This document shows, in pieces, positions 23,801 to 32,800 of a stretch of 64,000 bases of DNA (its first letter is position 1; each line of letters begins with the position of its first letter). The stretch comes from Argopecten irradians (Eukaryota > Mollusca > Bivalvia > Pectinida > Pectinidae). The notes under the pieces are model-generated. The model saw only the letters and a program-made list of their open reading frames with translations. It was not told the DNA's origin and made no database searches. A program made the position numbers and the translations under genes. The DNA lies in contig NC_091142.1 of the NCBI RefSeq assembly GCF_041381155.1, forward strand, positions 33,240,369 through 33,304,368. Reading direction: 5' to 3'.

Positions 23801-26800
23801 TTATTAAAAGGTGAAAAATCACACAATAAAATAATCAATAACTCACTTGTCAGATATATTCAAAGCGTCTCTGTATCTGCGAAGAGGTAAAAAAACAATA
23901 GTATAATTTCAAAGGTATTTTACATTGATATATTGTTAATGTTTATTGAAATGAAATATAAAATAATCCTTTATTGTTGGTAGTTTAAATCATTATTATA
24001 CATTTTGTATTATAATTGGTTCCAGGTTGCCAGAATTACACGTATACACTATCAATGACAAGAATCAACACTGATGATATTATTATTATTATTGTATCCA
24101 TGCAATCACATGTAATATTTGAAGTGCTAAACGGTCTGGGAAGAATTATTATTTGTCAGTGGAAGTTTCTCTCTGTATTTCCTGTCTTTCCTTCTCCTTT
24201 AGAAACAGTTTATACACCAGGTAAACTTAACAAAAAGTCTGCACAGCAGTTACACAGTTTTTAGTCAAATCAATATAACCAGTGTCCACGATGTTTCCAA
24301 AATGGATTTACAGAACTAAGGATCAAGCGAGTCCTATCAATCAAATCTAAGGCAGACCTATTCAGCGCTTCCTTAGAAAGTGTAAAAAGAAGGCTGCATA
24401 TTTGTATTGGTGATTGCTGATCACTGACAAAATGCAATTAGCAGATACAAACTATGTATCTAACAAATGTACTTGTAAAATTTCAGAGAGATCTCTTAAG
24501 TACTTTTTGATTAATCACAATAACAAACTGATATACAGACAGACCCCTTTGGTACTTTCTGGGAAATAGCGATAAAAACTTCAACTACCAAAACCTTAGG
24601 TGACTGCTAGACCGAAACGTAATAAATATAATAATTCACTTATTAACACATTAGCATACCTAGTATTTCGTTAATGTGTGGAAACACTAAATGATTTTAC
24701 TCACGAGCAACATATGTCGTAAAGGAACTCTCTGAAACAATGAAAACACAAAAATTACAAGATATACAAAACTAAGAACAAGAGGAAAGCTAACTAACGA
24801 GTCGCTAGTTGGAGCCATTTCGTTTGACATAGAACCGCAAGATTTGACTTCGACGTTACAAATTGCGGTTTTGTCAATCAAGATATATAAGCAATCACAT
24901 GAAAACAATCAGTTATGTTTCTTGTTTAATAGTAATATACATACCCATTTTTCCGCCATCTGTAAAAGGAAATGTCGTATCTCAATTAAGAACATGTTCT
25001 ATTCAATCAAGGTGTAAATAATTACAATAACAATCAACATGTTTTCTCGTGCGACACAATTTTCCACATGTCGCGGTCAGAAGTAATTGTACAAATGAAT
25101 TCGAATACAATTACAAACTGATTATTGATATGTTAGAACTCTCGAAATTATAAAGTCACAAAGTTTCTATACAAAACTAAAGCGGGAAAACAAATTGTTT
25201 ACCGATTCAACAGTACTGTATTGTTAATAACTTTTTTTTAAATTTATTTATGAAGAAAACTGATATAGACACTGCGCATGTTTTCTTATTCTTTTAACAA
25301 TATTTTGTATTTTTATATTTTGGTATTGTTATTAAGATATTTCTGAAATGAAATGAAATCCCGGTACATTTTTCCTCATTCAGGTATTAATTAGGTATAG
25401 AATTCCGTAATTTTACTTACTTTTACAATGAAACAAATTGACTTGTTGCGCAGTGATATCTTATTTAATAATTTAGTTTGACCAATGACTGTGCCGCTTT
25501 TAAAATTCCCCGCGAAACCGTTTTGTATATATGACGTCATAATACAATTCTTTCAGCCTATTGGAAAATAACCGCAAAAATATAACCAATAGAAGTGTAA
25601 CATATGAATATACAGTCATTTGATACATGTTTTATATGTCTAATTAAAAAACTTTGCGCAATCCAGTATAGCCGACATATACGTAGTAAACATGGCTTTT
25701 AAAATCATTAAGACATATTATAAACACAAAATATACATGATTTCACTTAATTAATTAATTACTCGTTTATAAAATATACTTTGCGTTACTTTACAATTTA
25801 TATTGTAATCAAGAAACATATAAAACGTGTTTGCAGAGAATGAAAGTCGGCGGCGGAAACTACGTGCTAGCACCAGACACATGTACTGTACAATATGCAC
25901 ATATGTTTCTGGTTGTATTGAATTTTACAAACATCTAAAATGCACCTACATTTATAAAGATATACAAATGTACGTACATACATACAACATAGGCTTACTC
26001 AATAATGCTACATGTTCTTTGTATTATCTCATTTATTATAAATATAAAATTATAATTCGTGATACTTGATTTGACCGACTAATTTAATTATAAAACGGCT
26101 GAGATTGATTGTTAACAAATTCTCGCACATACCTACAGATCAGGTTTAAATAGTGGATAAACATAATTACCAACTGAATACCTTTTAGTAAACCTACTTT
26201 GAAACAAGTGGATTGAATACTGCATCAACGTGGAAATGTGTAGACCTAATAACGCCTCGGTAATTGTCGGTTATGACATGCTTCAATGGTCACTGCAATC
26301 ACTTCAGTTCAGTTAAGTCTTTTTTTTTTGTTCATTGGTCGACTGAACCCAGTCGCATTCAATCAGAATTTGAAAGCAGACACTTCAGTTTCAACGTGAT
26401 ATCCGCCAGGGTTTCAGGGGTATCGTTCTGAATAACCTAGGCTAGCGAAGTTGACTTCGTCCAAACTACATAATTATACTATACCTTATCAGAAAAATAT
26501 GTAAAATAATATTTAACATACTTACTTCAGCAGCCATACTTCCAAGTCAGACAATCTGTAAAATAAATAAACAGATCGATACTTATACAATGAAATGTGA
26601 TAATATGAAAAATAACCGAGAAATTAAAGTTCAGTGACCTGTTATTGGCTTTGGAATAGAATGTCAATTTAGTTCTATTGTAAACTAACCTTAAACGTAA
26701 GGTAGTAAAACCTGTCAAAAACATGCTAGGAACAATGTAAAACCTGTCTATAAAAACCTCTATAAAAACCACTCCAAGAACAATGTAAAACCTGTCAAAA

Positions 26801-29800
26801 AACATGCTAGGAACAATGTAAAGCCTGTCTATAAAAACCACTCCAAGAACAATGTAAAACCTGTCTATGAAAACCATTCTAGGAAAAATGTAAAACCTGT
26901 CTATAAAAACTACTCCAAGAACAATAAAAAACCTGTCTATGAAAACCATTCTAGGAAAAATGTAAAACCTGTCTATAAAGACAACTCTAGATACAATGAA
27001 ATTGTAAATTAGTTTTTGGTATACAAATATTTTAAGCTGTCAACTTACCTCTCTGGTAAGTGTTCCTCAAGTCTACAAAATTAAAATAAAAAAATCCATT
27101 ACAGAATCCAACATTTACATTTACGATTTTATCTTGTTACGGTGAAGATCACTGTGACACCTTTTTGTTTGTTTTCGCGGGATATTTTCGCATTTTCGCA
27201 GTTCATTACTATGATTCTCGAAAATTTTCGAAATTGTTAACTCATATATACCCTTAAAGTTAAAACCGCTAAAACGAATTTGTTTCGTTTTCAATGAAAT
27301 CAAATTGCGAAAATAATCAATTCCTAAACCTGTAATTAGATCCTTGAGCATGTTGTCAAAATGCCTAACAATGAATTGGTTAATCATAAGATAAGCCAAC
27401 GTCACGCATTAAAACAAATCGTTAGTAATTTTAGTTGATACCCTCCGACATAGAAAGTATAAGATTTCTTTGTTTATTTTTGACAAGTATACAGCTCTAT
27501 GTTGACACCACACATGTCACATTTACTGACGCCGTTGTCTGTTTATATGTTGTTTTGTATTTCATAAAATTCTATTTTCTACAAAAACAGGTTTTAAAGT
27601 GAAAGTTGTTAAAAGATCTCTGTTAAAATCCAAGAAACCAGAGTAATTATAATATGACAGAACACAACTCTCAAGAGCACATGTTATCAATTTTGGAAAA
27701 CTCACTTTTCCTTTACAGAAAAAATCCAAAAATAAAAATTACGCTACAAAAAATGAGCGATCAAATGCCGAATGCGGAGCCTTCTGCTTATCGTCTTGAT
27801 GAATTATTTAATAATTTACGTTTATGTTTTACATATAGATAGGTAGAGCGTTTAAATAATATCTGCATTCCCCTTACAAAAGACGACTAAATTCAGAACT
27901 TAACCTTTTATCTTATTCTTAATTTTATTTTTTGCTTGCATTTAGGTGTCTTACGGCGTAGCCCTACAAAAAGAGATCAATATCAAGGCACAACACGAAT
28001 ATACCACAACTTCCAAAACATTAACAACACATTACATTACATATAAAGTCGTCCCTAATTTATCTTAGATCTAAAATGACGTACGGTCTAATCAGCCAAC
28101 CAACCATAAAAAAATTAATGAAAATTGATACATACTCTTGCAGTAGAGCTTCCCTTTCTCTGGAAAAATTAATAAATATAATTTCATGTAACAAATTGTT
28201 TCGTAATTTTTGAAGAGTTACGGGTTTCAGATTTATTTACACATTAAGTGGCTTACAAAACACGATTCATTGAGGTTAAAAAACTACATTATCAATATTT
28301 GCCAAATTTAGCAGTATTGAAAGCCATAGAAGATATCAGACAAGTAAATGATATAATATATATACAAACCTTTTGTCGATGTTTTCAAATTTCTCAAAAC
28401 TGAAATGGAAAAACCAAGCTTTTAGTTTCGAAAAAAGTATACCTGTTATGAATAACTTTTTAAAAATGTAATAAAATTTACTTTATTTCTCTTCGCACGA
28501 ATATATTTTTGGTAATGCTTGAAAATTTGAAACATTTTCACAATAATAATTGATTTTGAAAAAAATGAATATTTTAAACATCATAGTTGTAGCGTATTAC
28601 AGTTATAGTTATATATAAATTCATAATAGATTTATCATAGTAAGCACATAAGGCGTTTATGGAAGTGTAACCATGGAGATATAAACCACAAATTTAATTA
28701 TCTTTTCTAAAGCTCGGTCTGTTGAGCGTCAGACAAGTACGTCAGAGTCAGAGGTCCAGAAATTGACCCCTAAAATCATGCGTTTTGTTGTATGAACAGG
28801 TTACCTCGACTCCCAGGCTTTAATTTGATCACGTCTGAAAGAAAGTGTCAATATATAAATCTATATAGATTTTACAAACTGGACATAAAAAAATACCATG
28901 AAAACCTAATAGCATTTCAATCTTATATTGAAATTAATATTGTATTGCAATGCTCGAATTTTGTTCTTCTTTATTATTTCTTCTTCAAGTTGTAAACAAA
29001 TCTGAATATCCTTGTCTTTATTAGGAAAAGTTATCTACTTTTAGAAATAACTGTATTGTATATATCTTACACGAAAATCTTAGATATGTTGATGGACGCA
29101 ACTAAATGAACTCGAATACAAAAAGAAAAATAAAGTAGATATGTTTTAAATGATTTGCCTTACAGACATTCAGCCAAAATAATAATATATAAATGGTGAT
29201 ATTTACAGCTGTGTTGGCGTCTCCCTGTCAATCAGAAACATCAGAATTACCATGGCAGTTGAAGCATTAACTACGCACTTTAATAATCCACATTAAATTA
29301 TCCTACAAATGTTATATTTTACCAATTGAAAAGAAATAACATTTATACATTTGTATAAAATCATATATGTACAATGTTGTTGTAAATTGCCTACAACAAT
29401 ATTTCTTTATTTAAGAAATATTATTTAACTTCATCGTAATGATAACAGTACATATATAGGATAGAGAATGGTTTACATAACACGTATCCAATTACTTGAA
29501 AAAGGAAGACTCGAGAAAGCAAAAAGTAATATACGACCTTCAGGGAATTGTGACTTCACAAAAATCAGGTCAAAATATGGTGTCACTATCACCGGAAGAA
29601 GAGAATAACTGATGATAAATAGTACTTTGGAATCTTGATAGTATATTGACGCTAGACGCGGGACAGTTCTAGTAATACACATGATTCTTCTTCTATAGCA
29701 AACTGAGTCGTTTATATTGCAATTATTGGAAAAGATTCTTTACACATTACGCTACGTAGGTTAATATTATTAACTTACCTATCTTCCATCAGCCTAGACA

Positions 29801-32800
29801 AAACAACAAAGCAAACATTTACAGAATATCACATCAACATTCTGACATTTAACAATGCCAAAGTGAATGATTCATATCGAATCTTAAATTGGTGGTCATT
29901 AATTAAGTCGTTTCATAATGAGGTAAAAACAGTATATAGCTAGTATATTAATAATCCGAAATAAAAGGCCAAAATTAATTCAAAGTAAAATCAAAATCAT
30001 TTCTATGGAAAATATGTTCAGCCACTATAGGGCCTTCTCAGTCCAAAATAATACTAACACAACGTGTTTGTCTACATGTTTGTTTACATTTTGTTTACAT
30101 TAAGCTGTTTATCTAACGAGTTTTAGATGATCTTATTATTCCATAACTTAATCAACAAAGAGTTTTCATTCCTAACGTCATTGTTGAAACATGTCAACAT
30201 AATGAAAAGCTAAGCCCTGTACTATAATCTAAAAAATTACATTTCTTAACATTTTATTAAAAATAACCTGATTTCTCTTTCAATTGTGTTACTGAATTGT
30301 TATAAACTGCCGTCTTTCCTGGATAAAACATTTAATCCTATATACCACGTTCAAACAATCTGTCATTTATCTAGGTTTGATTTATAAGACCAAATTAAGT
30401 TTTCAAGATGCTCCACCGCTGACAAATGGTATTTTTCCTAAATAAAAATCAAGAGCAGGCGATTTAGTATTTTTCTTCAGTTGTAAAAATTACTTACTTT
30501 ACACCATTACCACCATTGAAAAGTTTGAGCTTCTAATTTTATTTCAAGATAAAAATATCAAAAATGATTAATTGCATCCAGAATAAAATTGGTGGCACTA
30601 TGTTTTATATGGAATGACGTACTTATTGCTCAAGCAGCAAAGACAAAATAATTTATTTTTTATTATATTTTGTGTTAATTGGCCATATATATGCATGATT
30701 AAACATCAATAATTTTTCAAATTATGAGTATAATATTCATGCTCTGTCGGCGGTGGGGCATCTTGAAATCCATTATTATTTTTATACATGTAATTCTGTG
30801 GATGTAGACTCACACCAGGGATACTTGTAACATGTTACCATAACGCCGACCGACAAACACAATACACAATTATACACCACAACATCAACTCAATTCGTCC
30901 TTTGTCCGAAGTAACTAATATGTACTTTGTTTCAATTATATCCACATCATCACAAAACAGGTTTCAATTTGCAAAATAAATCCATCCAAACGTATCATCA
31001 GAAAAACACAGACAGATAACCGACATCGATATAAAGTCGGTTTTTATTTTCCGTAGTGGTAGGACAAAATACGCAACAGAACTTGTAGTAGTGTTTGAAA
31101 TAAAAATTTTAGGAAACGTTAACTACATGTGCACGACTGTATGTGGTACGCCATTGTAACCAAGATTATTGTTAGAAAGATTCCGTCTGTCATAATTGTA
31201 GGAAGGGTCACAATTCTTTGGTATTCGCATGAATGTTTTCAGAATATAAATATTCAATTAATAATCCATTAAAACTTAATTGAAAATTGATACTTACTCT
31301 TTGAATAAAGCCTTTCGCACTCTGGAAACGTCATTAAGATAACGATATGAAGATACATGTATTTGTAGATGTACATATAGTTTTTAATTTTATAAGAGCT
31401 ATGGTTATAACGGGCATATCTTATTTGTTTTCGATCCAACATCCAAGTCTTATTCATGATAATCTCAAGCTCATTTCTAGCAAAATAGATGATGAATACA
31501 TTACTATAAATTGAAAGATTGAAAATAACTTTGTAAATGGAAATCCTTTACATAGTTAAAACAAGTTTTAGAAAATGGTCAGGATATATTTTTATAAGAA
31601 AACAAATACATCTACACTTTCATACAGGTACAACCGCTAACACATCAAAGAGCTTTCATTGGCTTGCATGTAACTCAACAGAAAGAATGGGTTAGAAAGG
31701 TTACTACTGTAAGGATAACACTCACTCTTCGTCGACATTTTCAAATTCCTCTGATCTAAAAAATATTTTCGTAAAATAAAAGTTTGTTATTATTTTAATG
31801 AAAAACGCATTAAGAATGCGCTTTATTTTATGACATAGAACATGATAATCATTGACAAACACTACACATTTATTTTACTCGTAAAATGCATAATTATCAA
31901 CAACAGACAGGAATACGATCAATTTTCAGGTTAATGGGAACTAGTTTCGTTAAAATGTATTAGTTTTGCAATAATCAGAAAGTTAATTTCAATTCCTGAA
32001 AATCCTACTATATTGGAAATGTATGATTCGATTATACCACTTTTTACCGGTTGTAACATATGTTATGATATAGATTCTATACAGGTACCCGCTAATTGAA
32101 TTTATCAAATATAAATTCTTTCATGTACTGACTTTAAAGTGAACAGTCGGGCAAGGATGGCTAAAGTCGATAAAAATGGTGTGAAAGTATCCAGTATAAT
32201 TTCTTATGGAATAGAAAAATAAACTTTCTCGTCAAAATCCGTCTGCGTACGTAGAAATTAATTTAAAGTATAGAAATATTAAAACGTCCTCCCAGCTGAC
32301 TATGTTACATTCCTACGCAGCCTCGCTTTCAATGCTTTCAACTTTCCTTTATTTCAATGGTCAGAACTGGGAAACGTAAGCAGAACTTGACCGTCGTATT
32401 AATATGTGAGAACTTTTGGAAGGCCAATGAACGCATTTAGACTGGTTTGCTTTGCCCGCCGACTATTCACTTTAAATGTCACGGACATCAATTGTATACT
32501 GATATTAGGAAATAGGTAAAGCTTACGTTAAGTCCCAGCCTTCAAATTGATCACGTCTGAAATACAATATCAATATAATCTTACAGGCAATGCATGAATC
32601 TTTCATTATGATATTTACCATTCTCAAAATGAAATATTATTTTAATTACAATGTATCAGGAAAAAATCCACTTAAAATCTTGTTATTTGTGAATCGTTTA
32701 CCTTGAACTTGTAAACAAGTCCGTAGGGTATTGTCTTATAATTCCAAATAAAATGAAATCGATCTCAAATAAAACAGTCCACAGATATATTTATGAATAA

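Noticed and set aside
25411-25440. Possible microexon after a good gtaagt donor
   Set aside because: Contains a stop in the required phase and has no convincing acceptor.
26527-26949. 140-aa minus-strand ORF with repeated VFIDRFYIV
   Set aside because: Read entirely through the 36-bp minisatellite, apart from its C-terminal end; no independent support.
30475-30530. Microexon-like acttac...ctt pattern
   Set aside because: It lies inside the MITE and recurs in the SHPK intron copy, so the splice-like match belongs to the repeat.
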